Source: Flammula alnicola | Lineage: Eukaryota > Basidiomycota > Agaricomycetes > Agaricales > Strophariaceae | DNA: 64,000 nt | Direction: 5' to 3' | NCBI GenBank assembly: GCA_015499995.1 | Contig: JADNRV010000082.1 | Location: 124,001-188,000 of the forward strand | Part shown: positions 11,833 to 22,979 of the stretch, in pieces | How the letters are laid out: each line of letters starts with the position of its first letter | Position numbering within the stretch: position 1 is the stretch's first letter | The notes under the pieces: model-generated | Database searches by the model: none | Told to the model about the DNA's origin: nothing | Seen by the model: only the letters and a program-made list of their open reading frames with translations | Position numbers and translations under genes: made by a program

Positions 11833-13520
11833 TCAAAACCTCTTCCCACCATAATCGCCAAACCCACCTCCAACACCAGCGCTCCTCATGCCGTAGCCTC
11901 CCATACCCCCACCACCGCCGAACCCGCCATATCGTTGCCGCCGTTGATACTCCTGCCAGCCGTAGTATCCGCCAGCGACGACGCCGGCAAGGAGGAAGAG
12001 CTTGAAGAAGAACCCGAGCCATGTGCCCGAGGAGCCGTCGGGATGCGCGGACCCGAAGATGGAGGTCTTTCGGTGCTTGTTGGGTGCTGCGTCTGGTTGG
12101 GAGACGATGGCGGAGTAGCTCGTTACGGAGATGATGCTGCAAGGAGAAGGGTGTGTTGTGAGGAGGATGGGTGAGAGGAAAAAGGTGTTGACGTACTCGT
12201 GCGCGTCAGAAACGTCGCCTGTCATGGCTGAGAACCCTAGGAATGGGTTGGTGGGGAGCGCGAGTTTCTCAACGTAGAAGCAGTCTGTCCAGTCGTCCCA
12301 TGCTTTGTATTGGATTTTAACCTGTAGTCGTTAAGCGAGATTATTAGATGGATCCTTGATAGGAGGAAGCGAAAATAATAAAAAGAAAGACGCACATCAA
12401 GGAAAGCGTCTTTTACGTAGGTAATCTTCAACTTGGTCGCTACGTTTGTCCTTCGGAAGTTGGCCTGATAATGTATAAAGCATCCGATATAATGAGTCAA
12501 GGAGAGGATTGATGCAAAGTATGAAGGACGGTACGTACAGAACAAGAACCAACATCCTGGCCGTCTCCATCATTCGCAAAGTCGTATTTCGTCTTTCCAT
12601 CGCCAAGAATCCCCACGATACGAGGGAAGGAATAGGAATGTTTTTCGTTGGCGTATCTGATGTTCCAGACAGCAATTCATCATCATCAGTATGTCAGTCC
12701 TTGCAGAATCAAGAGCTAGAAGGATGAAAGGCGGCTTACGTATCTAGGAAGATACCAAGACCTGTAAATTCGTCTAGGAAGGGGGTGTGAAGTCAGTCTC
12801 TTGGATTGGAAAAGGCACGGTAAACAATACAGAAATAGGCAAGTACCTTTGCTACCGAATACAGGACCTTCCACTGCGCGATCTTTGGTGAACCATACAG
12901 CGAGGCCGTCTCCGTATAGGTGCGAAGAGTCGCCTGTGACTTTGAATTCGACCTCGACGACGAAATTGGACGGTGTTAGTGCTAGGCGGGACCATAGCCA
13001 ACCCTAATATTTGGGTAGTTAATTTGATGAAAGTAGCCAGGTAGAAGGTAGGTGGTGATGTACCATCTGTGATGGCCTGTTCCTCGTCAGACGGATGTAC
13101 TTGTTCGTGTTCTGAGGGGAATTGGACAGTTAGCTCTCACGAGGAAATAAAGAAAGGAAGGACGCACCACATAGGCGTCGGCACCAAAGTCCCACCATCT
13201 ATAGGAATATAACAAATGAGACTTGGGAGGGATAGAGGATTAAGGGTTAACGCACCGGTTCTGTAGGTCTTGGTCGATATATGGGGCGTATAATGAGTGT
13301 GTACGGAGTTGTAGTGTCTGTAAAAGTGGTGAACGAATTTAGTTACAACTAAGCCTATCCAAAAATCAAAAAAGCGATGGCGCACCCTATCAATAGTATT
13401 GTTCCCTAACCGCGTCTTGTCATCCGCTGCCGCCTGGGCAACCCCAACGAACAGGCTCGTAAACGAAAGCAGGAAGGCGACCGAGGCCACGTTCATTAGG
13501 CTTGAACACCGCGAAAACAT
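11833..13520 (-). CDS. L-type lectin cargo receptor of the early secretory pathway (ERGIC-53/EMP46-47/VIP36-like)
   Basis: Ten exons on the minus strand encode about 360 residues. The N-terminus (ASVAFLLSFTSLFVGVAQA) is a signal peptide. The luminal domain has the L-type lectin landmarks RWWDFGADAYV, GWLWSRLAL, HLYGDGLAVWF, DEFTGLGIFLDTYAN and FRRTNVATKLKITY; the Asp of GDGLAVWF and the Asp/Tyr/Asn of FLDTYAN are the Ca2+ and sugar-binding positions. One membrane segment follows (WLGFFFKLFLLAGVVAGGYYGW), then a short cytosolic tail of Gly and aromatic residues ending GGKRF. The family binds high-mannose glycoproteins and cycles between ER and Golgi. The tail lacks a plain KKxx signal, so retrieval may differ. 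First exons: 13520-13386, 13317-13256, 13198-13168, 13111-13064, 13003-12847; all junctions are in phase. Confidence 0.9.
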
Positions 13521-14582
13521 CGTAAAGAAGTCGAATTTGGTGTCAAATTCTTGCGCTGTTTAGTTTGCGCCCTTCTCTTATCCTGCCGCTTGTTGAAAAG
13601 GAAGCTGTAGGCGAGGAAGAAGGATTGAATATTCTAAGTTCAGGACTGACTTTCAGAGTCTGCTGTTGCCACGAATGTGAAATGTCACGTGATACTTGGC
13701 GTTAGGTTAGGTTTTCCCTTTTCCACACCGTCCTCCGTCTTATTTTTGTCGTGCGACGTGAATAGTTCTTCCTCCTGACCTTATGTTTAATAGCTCCAAA
13801 TGTCTTCTCGGAATAACCCTGTTCTTCCTTGTTGGTGGGGCACCAATGAAAAATCACGCACCTTGACGCGCGCGTGGTTCTGTGTCGACCAAGATATCCA
13901 AATTCCGTCATGGCGGCGGATGATTCAGAAACAGCTGTCAACATCATAGTACACGATATCAAGCCTACTAGCAACTGTAAGGCGCCTTTACACGGGGCCA
14001 GATCGTGTCCAAGGTTCTGCTATTCCGAGAATCATTCCGGCTTGACAAGCACTGCCTCGACGCGTTGCTAGTCATCAAATGTGCGTAAATACATACGTTT
14101 TTGGACATTCGTCGCCCCTTCTGACCGTATCTTTCTGATCTCTGCCCAATTGTGGCTCGCCATACCATGATCCCATGCAGAGCACGCAGATTTAAAACGC
14201 GCAAGGTACCACACCCCAGCTTGGCACCGACAGCCAGCTCACACGCAGGTTTCAAACAGAGGCTACATATATCAAGGCGATCGATTCCCACCATTTTGCT
14301 TTACCTCAAGCCTCTCGTTACGTTTCTTGCTTACCTGTGGTCTTATCCCCTGAGCCATTTCGGCTGGGCCATTGCGGGTGCCAGTCACTAAAGAAAAGCC
14401 CAAAGCTGTGGTCTATCAGGGCATGCATTGTGCGGCGACGGCCCCCTAAGAGTATAAAAGCCCAGTCGAGTCTTTTCCTCAATTTTAAAACTGCTGTTTT
14501 ACCCCTGTGGTGTTCAACGACGCCCAGCCCGCTCTTCGCCAGGACTCCACAAGCTTAAACCCCTATATATCGAATTGTCCTC
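13521..14582. other. Divergent intergenic region
   Basis: Holds the promoters of the lectin (minus) and the NLR-like gene (plus). A small open frame at 13909-14071 begins with a plausible ATG (MAADDSETAVNIIVHD) but cannot be extended into a domain, so I do not call it a gene. Confidence 0.45.
14453..14460 (+). promoter_or_regulatory. TATA box of the NLR-like gene
   Basis: TATAAAAG lies 123-130 bp upstream of the ATG at 14583, followed by a C/T-rich stretch typical of basidiomycete start regions. Confidence 0.5.
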
Positions 14583-17010
14583 ATGGCTGACATCGTAGAA
14601 GAAAAGAGGAAGTCATCACCGTATGTGCCCGTTTGATTTTCGAATGACCTGCTCACTGTCAATTTGTGTATGCAGAAAGATCGAGTTCGAAGAGCGCAAG
14701 AGGATCCTATTCCACAGTATGCGATTAATGCAACTGGTAATTTAGAGATGAAGGCTAACCCCAAGTTCTTCAGTTGAAAGTGTCCAAGGACTGCCACAAG
14801 CGGGATGGCAGCCCGTTGCATCTACGTTTGTATCTGTGGAAAGCCTCGATACGAGAGAGTCTTTCCCAACGGAGTACAAGAAAACCAACTCAGCGATAGT
14901 TTGGGGCGAGAATATACCCATGTACGTCACTACTTTCTCCGTAAATCGAAACACGATGCTGAGCGTTCTGTTGGATTGATCAGAATCGACCTCAAGGATT
15001 CTTCGAAAGTGCGCTTTGAAGTAAGAAGCCATGTGTTGTGGAATAAGACAGTTTTGGGCAAAACAGAGACTTTCAGTGTGCGCGAGTTGATAAAGATGCA
15101 GAACGATGTGGGCGAGGACCGTGATGCTTGTAAGTGTCCTCATTTTTACAAACTTTGACTCATTCTAATGAATCTCACGCACTTTTTTACGTTCTCATCA
15201 CGCTAGTCATCAGCCTAATATTAACCCTACCCCCATCTACTCATGCTAGTGCATCCCCAACCCACCAGACCTCCTTCAAATCCCCATCATCTCCTAATTC
15301 GAAGATTCCCACCCTTAGCTTCAGCATACGCGAGATCGCCACGAAAGACCGCAACAACACGATTACCGCTGTGGATCTGCAGCGTTTCGTGGAGAGGTGT
15401 CAGAGCGAGGCCCTTGAGGAGCTCAGAGAGATTGTAGAAAAGATCGTGCATCTGAGACAGGCATTTGAAGGGTCTTCGGTAAATCCCCTCTTTCTCCGTC
15501 AGTCCGGAGACTGATTTTTATTTTCACATCTTGATAGTTTGTTTGTCTTCTTGATATTATATTGGGCGTGTCGGAGGGTGTTCGGAAGGCAAGTTTGTAT
15601 ATCTTTCTGTAAAACCTCTCTATTTACTGACGAGAACTTCGTAGGCGATTACCAATCCTATTACGAAAAATATCAATAAGAATACTGTTGCATGCATCAA
15701 AGCGCTTAATTGCGCCCTCGTGCCTTATCAATCCCTCTCAGGGCGACAGCTGGCGAAGACAAGCGAAAACTCGACGGTGCTGATGAAGGAGATGCTGTGT
15801 GGCGCAGTTAAGGCTCTTGCATGTGTAGAGACTTCTTGAGGATGAAACAAAGTGAGTTTCTCCCCTTCTTCTTGCCCTCTATTCTTGGTTATGGTTCGTT
15901 GACTCCATTACGCTTGACGTGTAAATAGCCTTTGAGAGGGATAAGTTCGAGTTCAAAGTGACGGACTGGCTGCGCTACTTTGAAGAATGCGAGAGATTTC
16001 TGTTGGGCACGGAGCCTAGGAAACCGGATCCCCTTGTGAATAAGAAGTCGAGGAGGTCCACTGTCCCTCTCTTATGGGTATGATGTCTCTCATCCGCATA
16101 CCACATGAAGTTTAGAGCTGATCTCGTTTATGTATTCAATTATTCAGTCGCAAATCCCGACCTTCCAGCTCATAATATGCTGCCCATGTCCCTCCCCGAG
16201 GTCTACAACACGGAGTCATATAACCGACCGGATTTAGTGAGGCTCGTCGCGGAGTGGGTGTTCTCGCCTTCATTCCGCCAGAGATCTTCCACAGAAGCGA
16301 ACGTTATACCAAAGGCACCCAACGTGTTATGTCTATCCGGCCCAGCGGAGTGTGGTAAGACCCAGCTCGCTGTGTGTATCGCAGAGTGGCTTGGAGAATT
16401 GGGTGTCTTGGAGGGTATTTCACGTTTACAGGGATGCGCCCGGAGCAAGAGCGAAAAGCTTACTTCTCGCCAGCTTCTTGACGCTCTGCCAGTGACGCTG
16501 GTACATCAAGCATGTACGGTGGAGCCTGATGCCGCAGCGCAGCTGAACGGTGCATTTGCGAAGAACCTTTGGGTGCTGGATGAAAGCCTGGAGAAGCGCT
16601 TCGACGCGCTTTTCGTCACCCCGATGAGGGCATTTGGGCTGCCAGAGTTAACGCTGGTGGCGCATGGAACCCTCTTGAGCCGATGGTCTTTGTGATTGAC
16701 GATCTTGGAAAATCGACTTCCTCTGGGAAGCCAGCAGAGGAGGAATCGAAGGAGGCAGCAGAAACGCGTCGGACGCTTTCCCTCTTCGCCGAGTGGATCA
16801 CCTCGAACAGCGTGCGCAGCCTGCCTGCGCATATTAAATTCTCATACTCGCGCGCGCGGAGTCGGGTGTAGAAAGGACGATGAAGGAGAAGGGGGTGGGC
16901 TTCGTGTGCGAGATGGGGCCTCAACATGTCGATTCTAGTTCATTTATGGGTAGTGGCTCGCCGGCCTGCGCAGCCCCGGAATGGAGGCAACGGGTATGGA
17001 AACTGGTCTG
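14583..17010 (+). CDS. NLR-like protein: N-terminal C2-like domain plus NACHT-type P-loop NTPase, no C-terminal repeats; apparent frameshifts
   Basis: About nine exons. The N-terminal part (KIEFEERKRILFHIES, then VSVESLDTRESFPTEYKKT and KVRFEVRSHVLWNKTVLGK) has the alternating strand pattern of a C2-like domain. A helical region follows (FVERCQSEALEELREIVEKI, then WLRYFEECERFLLGT). The NTPase shows a Walker A GPAECGKTQL and a Walker B PMVFVIDDL, then FAEWITSNSV and a sensor-like LILARAESGVER. The reading ends shortly after at TGA 17008-17010, with no WD40, ankyrin or TPR repeats. Fungal NLRs of this type act in non-self recognition; that role is inference here. One intron (15589-15644) starts GCAAGT and ends TAG. 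The frame needs one extra base near 15833 (T run), 16619-16622 (C run) and 16838-16840 (T run). Either the assembly is imperfect or the gene is decaying. Confidence 0.7.
15589..15644 (+). other. GC-AG intron in the NLR-like gene
   Basis: The exon ends CGGAAG and the intron starts GCAAGT, the classical GC-AG donor, ending CGTAG. Removing it keeps the frame (GVRK joined to AITNPITK). Confidence 0.6.
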
Positions 17011-18262
17011 AGAAGCGGACAAGGGAAATGCAATTGGGAACCTCCCAAGCTCCAGTGCGAAAGGCGAGAGGCCCTTTTTTCCTGTTTATGTGTGTGGTTC
17101 TGACGATTCGACTGCTGCAGTGGCAATCCAAGCTTTGTGACCTTTTTTCGTGAAAGCTGTAGGGAGGCGAGATCAGCTGTGGTTGAAAACACGCGAGTAC
17201 GTTGGTCTCGCTTAGATTACATTACATTTTCCATTCTACCTACATTTTCCCCCAATTTACATCCATTGATGCGCATTGCCTTATGTAGGACGGCTGTCCA
17301 CTTATGACTGTTCTATGTGTGCTAGGATTGGGAAACTCTACGACTCCTTGGGGGCCTCCTTTGGTGGCGCGCGCTGTGCACGTCGAGGGATTCTACCTAC
17401 ATACTAGAACGAACTACGAGGCAATCTATGAAGTACGAAAACGACGCGGTGTCGCTTCCGCTTTTGTCCTCACGAACTCACGGACTTGCCGGTCCCCACA
17501 AAGCTCTTCGTGTGCCAGCGAGCAGGTACATTGTAACCACCCGCCCCCGTTTAGAGGATGATATATTCTTGACTTGTTACTTAGAAGGACAGATAAGTTA
17601 TGAACAGATATGTATTGTTCGAGATTATTCCATGATTTAATCATAGTGAGCAGATTCTCTCATGGAATCGATAGTAAATCAACAATTCTAATGAAATCCT
17701 TTGTTCAGCTTTCAATGGTCCTCCCATTGTTCGCGCCCATTACAACTTATATCTTGTTAATACGCGGTTACTTGGAATGGTTTTGTGCTCAAGCAAAGAT
17801 GGTGCGCCACGCACAAGACACGTTTTCCTAGGCTACAGTGCTGTCTACCTTTCATTCAACATCATTCTATTGTGGATGTGCCATTAACATTTCCCCAGTT
17901 GAGGATTTTTCGCTCTCTCTGTGTGCGTAGCTTTTCAACGTTCAACCCGGGAAGCGTTTTCTCTGATGTAATATGTTTAGTGTTTCATAACCTTTTTCAC
18001 CCTTCACAACAAACGATCCATCGATAAGCTCGATAAGAACCACAAATCGTGGCTTGCGCAGCGCTGCTTGCTCATCCGCAATTCTTAGTCCTTCTGCGGT
18101 CTTCCAAGAAGTTCTGATGTCTACCTCACGGACTCTGCATGTGCCTTTAAGCGCCCATGAGTCGACTTAAAACTGGAGCTGTTCTGGAAACCCCTCTTTC
18201 AAACTCTTCCCACTTCAGCATTCAATCGTCATCTGCGACCCATCTCGAGGACCAGAAGCAAC
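17011..18262. other. Intergenic, no supported gene
   Basis: Contains the 3' flank of the NLR-like gene and the promoter of the BTB gene. Frames here are short and shared between strands. No NLR-type repeats (WD40, ankyrin) were found that could extend the upstream gene. Confidence 0.5.
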
Positions 18263-20006
18263 ATGTCTGAGGGCGAGGAGCTCCTTAATCTCGGAACGAT
18301 CTACCTGGAGTCAGACTCGGAAGTAGTGGGTGAAGCGGGACCGAGTACAGTCGTTACAGCCCTCCCTCGCAGAGATGACTTTTATTACTTTGAGAGTGTG
18401 GTCTTTCAGGTGAGATATTGGACTTCCTTCCCGAGTACTTCGAATGAAACGTAACTAAATCACGCTCAAAAGGTCGGAAATTGTACTTTCAAAGTTCCCA
18501 AAAATGGATTCCAAATCCCCGGAACCATTTTCGAGGCAATGTTCTCTCTTCCTGGAGAGCAGACTGAGTCTAACATAGAAGGAACGAGCGACGAAAACCC
18601 TATATTTCTCTCTGGTGTAGACGAGAACAATTTTAGGGCATTTCTGAGTGTTTTGTACCCATTGTGAGTCGGCAATGCAAATCTACTAGTAGCGCTTTAG
18701 AGCCTTATCCTAATCTGTGTTTCTCGAATGAAGCAATGGCTCGGCCTACACACAAGATGAGTATAGTCGCCTTGTTGGAGCATTGGATTTAGCGACCATG
18801 TGGGAGTTTAAGACGGTTTGTCGTCGATATCACCATGCGTATAAGTACTTATTCCAAATATTGTCTGATTTTTCAGACGCGACAGGATATGATCACTTCC
18901 CTTTCCCCAATAATCGAACGCATGAACGTTGTCGAAGTTATTCTGCTGGCTAAGAAATATCGAGTTCCCGAATGGCTACGCAGCTCATACTCGAAGCTGG
19001 CTCAGCAAACTACGGTCCTTGAAATGGATGCCCTTCTGCATCCATTTACTTTGGATAATACGACAACGGTGTTTCTCACGGGGGGACAAATATGTCTTCT
19101 GATTGGTTGAGACAAACCACCAATGGCGGTGCAAAATCTAACATTGGCTGGCCAGACGGTCCAGACCTTAAGTCACACCGCTCAATCGCTCAATCGACGC
19201 TGCCACTGGCCAGGCTTCAACCAGGCTTGGTTGACAATCTGCAGAACGTCGCGTGCACAACTCTCAGTGACCCACGGGTTGTGCTCGAGGTGGGCCTGTA
19301 CCAACCTGTAGTACCATACTACAAGGGTTAATTTTGGTCAATGGTATAAGTATTTGTACTTACTCTGGAAGGTTACACTGGTGCCTGACTGAAGAAGGGC
19401 AGGCACACACGTTGGGGGATGGGCAACATTGACTCTGAGACTGGCAAAGTAGAGTTACATAGTTCAAGTTGGCTCTGTTGGATATCAAGGAAGCCATGAG
19501 CCGCTCAAGGCGATGCCGCGCCTACGCGCGGCGGCGCTTTGAAGGGGAAGGGCGACTACAACCATATGTATTGGAATTTATTTTTCCAATAAATTCAATC
19601 TTGGTTCAATTGGACAAAAAGATTCATGCCGTGCGAAGCACGGGTCGCAGGCTAGTCCATTTACTTTGGATTGGGAAACAACGGCAAGGCTGTTCTGCCT
19701 CAGAGATACGATAGCAAGAGGTTCTAACGTCAACACTTATTGTGGCGATTGCGGCATGTATTACGGGCCAAGCTATGGGGAACCCAACAGATTTTCCTGT
19801 AGATGTCGCATTCCAAAGCTAATCGAAACTGTCTTTGGGGCGGAGCTCGAGGGCATGAAAGACGTTCCGGAGCATGTCGATCCACCATTGCCGGGTAAGT
19901 GTTTGTTCTCGTGTTATTCCCATTCATCCTCATTGAAATCATGGCTGCAGCTAACCTTGACGCATCCGCTCACGGCAAGGGAAAGAAGAAGAAGAAGAAG
20001 GGGTAA
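18263..20006 (+). pseudogene. BTB/POZ-domain protein interrupted by an insertion
   Basis: Exons 18263-18409, 18473-18663, 18734-18815 and 18877 onward encode a BTB/POZ fold typical of mushrooms: FYYFESVVFQVGNCTFKVPK, then ENNFRAFLSVLYP, then LDLATMWEFKT and IIERMNVVEVILLAKKYRVP. Exon 4 is open to HPFTLD (19056). After an insertion the same codons recur at 19656-19671 and continue as WETTARLFCLRD, with a Cys-rich stretch (CGDCGMYYGP...FSCRC). It ends, after an intron at 19895-19950, in a lysine tail (GKGKKKKKKG) at TAA 20004-20006. Without the insertion the reading frame is continuous, so the gene was probably functional recently. As printed the product stops at 19110. BTB proteins generally dimerise and many recruit Cullin-3; no such partner is visible here. 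Confidence 0.75.
19057..19655 (+). mobile_element. ~0.6 kb insertion with a Helitron-like 3' end
   Basis: The insert splits a BTB exon. Its right end has the hairpin CCGTGC-GAA-GCACGG (19630-19644), then GTCGCAGG and CTAG, directly before a host T. A hairpin followed about 8-12 nt later by CTRR next to T is the hallmark of Helitron 3' termini. The 16 nt TCCATTTACTTTGGAT occur on both sides (19041-19056 and 19656-19671), and similarity continues weakly beyond (ACAACGG at equal spacing), so this is a duplicated exon piece rather than a simple target duplication. No Rep/helicase gene is present, so any Helitron would be non-autonomous. The left end is not resolved. Confidence 0.5.
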
Positions 20007-20804
20007 GCCGAGGCGCACTCCGAGAACCTCAATATGCGTGAGTGCATCGGGGTGTCAATAACGTGTAGAATTTACAAAAAAAAAATCTCAAAGATCATAT
20101 GTCATTACGCAAATTTTGTATCCTGAAGCCAGATGCGCCCAGGATGCGCCTTCAAGACAGTCGTGATGTCCGCTTGGCACCATCATGACTCAGGAGATGA
20201 TCACCCGCATTTACTTATGTGCCTTGGGCGTACTAGTAATGAATGCATCAGATATACCCTGAAACAGCGAGACTCCAGATGGATCCAGCTTGGATCTAGC
20301 ACACGGGTCTCTACGTGTGCACAGAGCTGGCGACTTCTACAATTTTCTAAGTCATAATTATTGTCATCTTTGATGACGGTGAAAAGCGGATATCTGGGCG
20401 CCAAGTGAAGGAGGGGCTATTTGCTGCAGAACTTGTGCACTACCACGAGCTAGTAACATGCGTCCTAGAATGTGGTACTGTCATAGCTAGCGCTCAAGGG
20501 ATGAGATTTTTTGAAGGTATGGTTGAAACTACGAAGGGCAACGATGGTGACGCAAATTCTCCTCGCCATTGGGAACTTTATTTATAGTATTTTGGGATCT
20601 GAGCAGCCACTAGTGATAAAGTCGAGCTGTATCTAGCAGGAAAAAGAAGGAAGGGCTTAAAACGAGGGTATTCTCGGCGGGGGCGACTCTAATTACAATA
20701 AAAGGCGCACTACTAGTAGTAGCGTTGAATAATGCGAAAATATATATAACAGAAATCGAACAGACCATTAGTAGTGGAATAAATATTGCTCCTGACCATC
20801 TAAT
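20007..20804. other. Intergenic, no supported gene
   Basis: Convergent 3' flanks of the BTB gene (plus) and the NTF2-like gene (minus). A 60-codon frame at 20405-20587 has no recognisable features. ACTAGTAGTAG-type short repeats occur near 20710. Confidence 0.45.
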
Positions 20805-21685
20805 CTATGTCCGGCGTCTTCCACGTTCTTTCGGCTCACGTCGCTCCCTCTCCTTTGCCTCCCGTACCTTCGCCTTTGCGCGTTCTTCTGTGAAGAATTT
20901 TGAGCTAAATGCGCTGTCCACGAATTCTTTGACGAAGCGAATCTTTGGAAGTGCATGCGGACCCTCTGACTCGGGCGATGGAACAAAGTGAAGGATTATG
21001 ATGTATTCATTCCCATAGGGCGCTCCAGTGACAGATTCGCCGCCTGCCGAGAACTGTCGCATTCAAGAACGAGTCAGAAAACCAAGAAGGTGCGAGCGGA
21101 CAAGGAATAAAGCCGAGTGATTTTGTGGAAGGAGGAATTTCGGAATGAGGTAGAATATACGCTCGGGGTGATAACGCCACAATGGGAAGAAACAAATATT
21201 GGATGCTTACATGGACGGTCATCTTATTATCAGCTTCGATGACTTCGTGTATTGTCACCTAGACCATACGCATGCATCGGCAGGAATGGCATGAGAACGT
21301 CGAGTTGTCGATAAGTGAAATAATTACCGAAGACCGTGATGAGGGAACATGGGAACGTGAAAGAATGATATGTCAGCCATGATAGTAGCGCATCAGGTAA
21401 CTGGAGGTCAATGGTCATTACCTTGAAGATTTTGAAGAGTGGCATAACACCTTTGAGGTATTCTCCGTACTGGCGCTTGTTTAAAACAGGACGGCCGAGT
21501 GATTTGGGGAGGATGCGGTGCTCGAGAGCCTCATCGAAGCATGCCATGACGTCGCTAAATTCCCAAGCCTCCATGGCGGCCACATATGCAAGAAACGTGC
21601 GTAGGTTCGGGGATGGTGATGCGGGCACGGTGTACCCGTAGTTCGGTGACTCGCTGGGATTAAACTGGTAAGAGGAGGAAGCCAT
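20805..21685 (-). CDS. NTF2/SnoaL-like small protein
   Basis: Three exons (21685-21422, 21258-21211, 21053-20805) join in phase to 186 residues. The order is: a Ser/Pro-rich start, a helix with an MEAWEFSDVMACFDEALEH core, a second element (RPVLNKRQYGEYLKGVMPLF), then strands VTIHEVIEADNKMTVHFSA and YGNEYIIILHF, then KIRFVKEFVDSAF. This helix-helix-strand order and the conserved FVKEFVDS segment are typical of the NTF2-like/SnoaL superfamily found in many small fungal proteins. The C-terminus is highly basic (ERERREPKERGRRRT). No catalytic function can be assigned: the fold is used by enzymes, transporters and scaffolds alike. The start is the first Met after the promoter. Confidence 0.7.
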
Positions 21686-22979
21686 CCTCCTCTAAAAGCA
21701 GCCACTCAGGATCGTCGACTTGATGGCGGTTAAAAAAGCGGATTTCGACAGAACAGAACGGCTATAAAGGCAGGTCGTGAAAGGATCGCGGGAGGCGGGA
21801 TTTAATAAATCTAAAATGGACCCACAATATTAAGAGAAGTTGCAAAACAAAGCCCGCGAGGATGGCAATGGTGGGAGGCAATAAAGCTGATTGATATTTC
21901 CACCTTTAAAGGACGTCAGCGTCTTTATGTCAAAAGCGTGGAGAGGATTTCTCAGAAAGGGTCCTGGGAGAGTTGGCTGTTATTTCCCATGCGAAACCGA
22001 CTCATCGTGGACATTGGAAGAGGAAAAAGAAATAGGGGAGTTATTGAATAGTTTCAGAAGTGACACTGACTCGCTTAGATTGAGTTTGGTGGGATTTGCC
22101 GACAACTCCTTACGTTCCGTCCAGAGATCGGGATAGGCAGAGATCGTTACGGCAACTTGAGAGCCCCGGCACGAAGCAAGGAAAATCAAAGCCTCAAAGG
22201 ATGACAGACAAATCAGATGTGAACTAAGTAAGCTGTCAAATTTTGGGGTTGAAATCACTCGGGGGACAACGAGGAACATCCGAAGCAAGACATAGCACCT
22301 TTTGGGCACTGGGCAAACTCAATCAGTGGACGTACCAAGGAGAAAACACAAGCACAAATCCGCAAGGCACTCCACCCGAATCGCATTGAAATAATTTAGT
22401 TTAGTCTGAATACGATTCGTTGAACTGGTGAGCGAGTAGAGTTCCTGATACTTGCTTCAGGAAAATACAAATTACCTCTGGCGTAATTTAATACCATGAT
22501 CATTCAGACCCTAAGTGCGTCATTGTGCATTAGCACCGGCGGCAAACACGGAAGCAAATTTGAGGGCTTGGCGTATTACAAGGACAATGCGCACAACAAA
22601 GGGGACGCCACACTAAGGGCCGAAGCCAGTGAAAGGGCAGGACTTTAGCACACCTTACGCATTTTAAGCTTCAAGCTTCATGGGCAGCTTCTTGCGTGAA
22701 GTGGTGGATGCTACTGGACAGGAAACCTATAGGCGAAGTAAAGTACATTGTATTTAGTTTTCCGGGTTTCAAAATGAATGATACGTATCCAGTACAGAAT
22801 TGTATTGTAGAATAGTAGGAAGGTCATAGGGATATCATAAACATACAAGGAGAGAGGAGGAAGTGGTACACACATAGTATTCACAGCGAAGTCAACATAT
22901 GTCGGAGCATAGGTGGGGTGATTCAAGAAGAAACACAAAAATAAGAAGTAAAATGGCGGTGAAGGGGACGTATTCCGGT
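21686..22979. other. Intergenic, no supported gene
   Basis: Holds the promoter of the NTF2-like gene and the 3' flank of the next minus-strand gene. Two short frames (21891-22136, 21980-22309) overlap on opposite strands without features. No repeats were recognised. Confidence 0.5.

Noticed and set aside
19041..19671. Simple retroelement with a 16-bp target duplication
   Set aside because: No poly-A or Pol III boxes; similarity of the flanks continues beyond 16 nt, and the right end is Helitron-like.
18263..20006. Reading the 0.6-kb insert as an intron
   Set aside because: No GT/AG or GC/AG pair removes it while keeping the WETTARLF frame.
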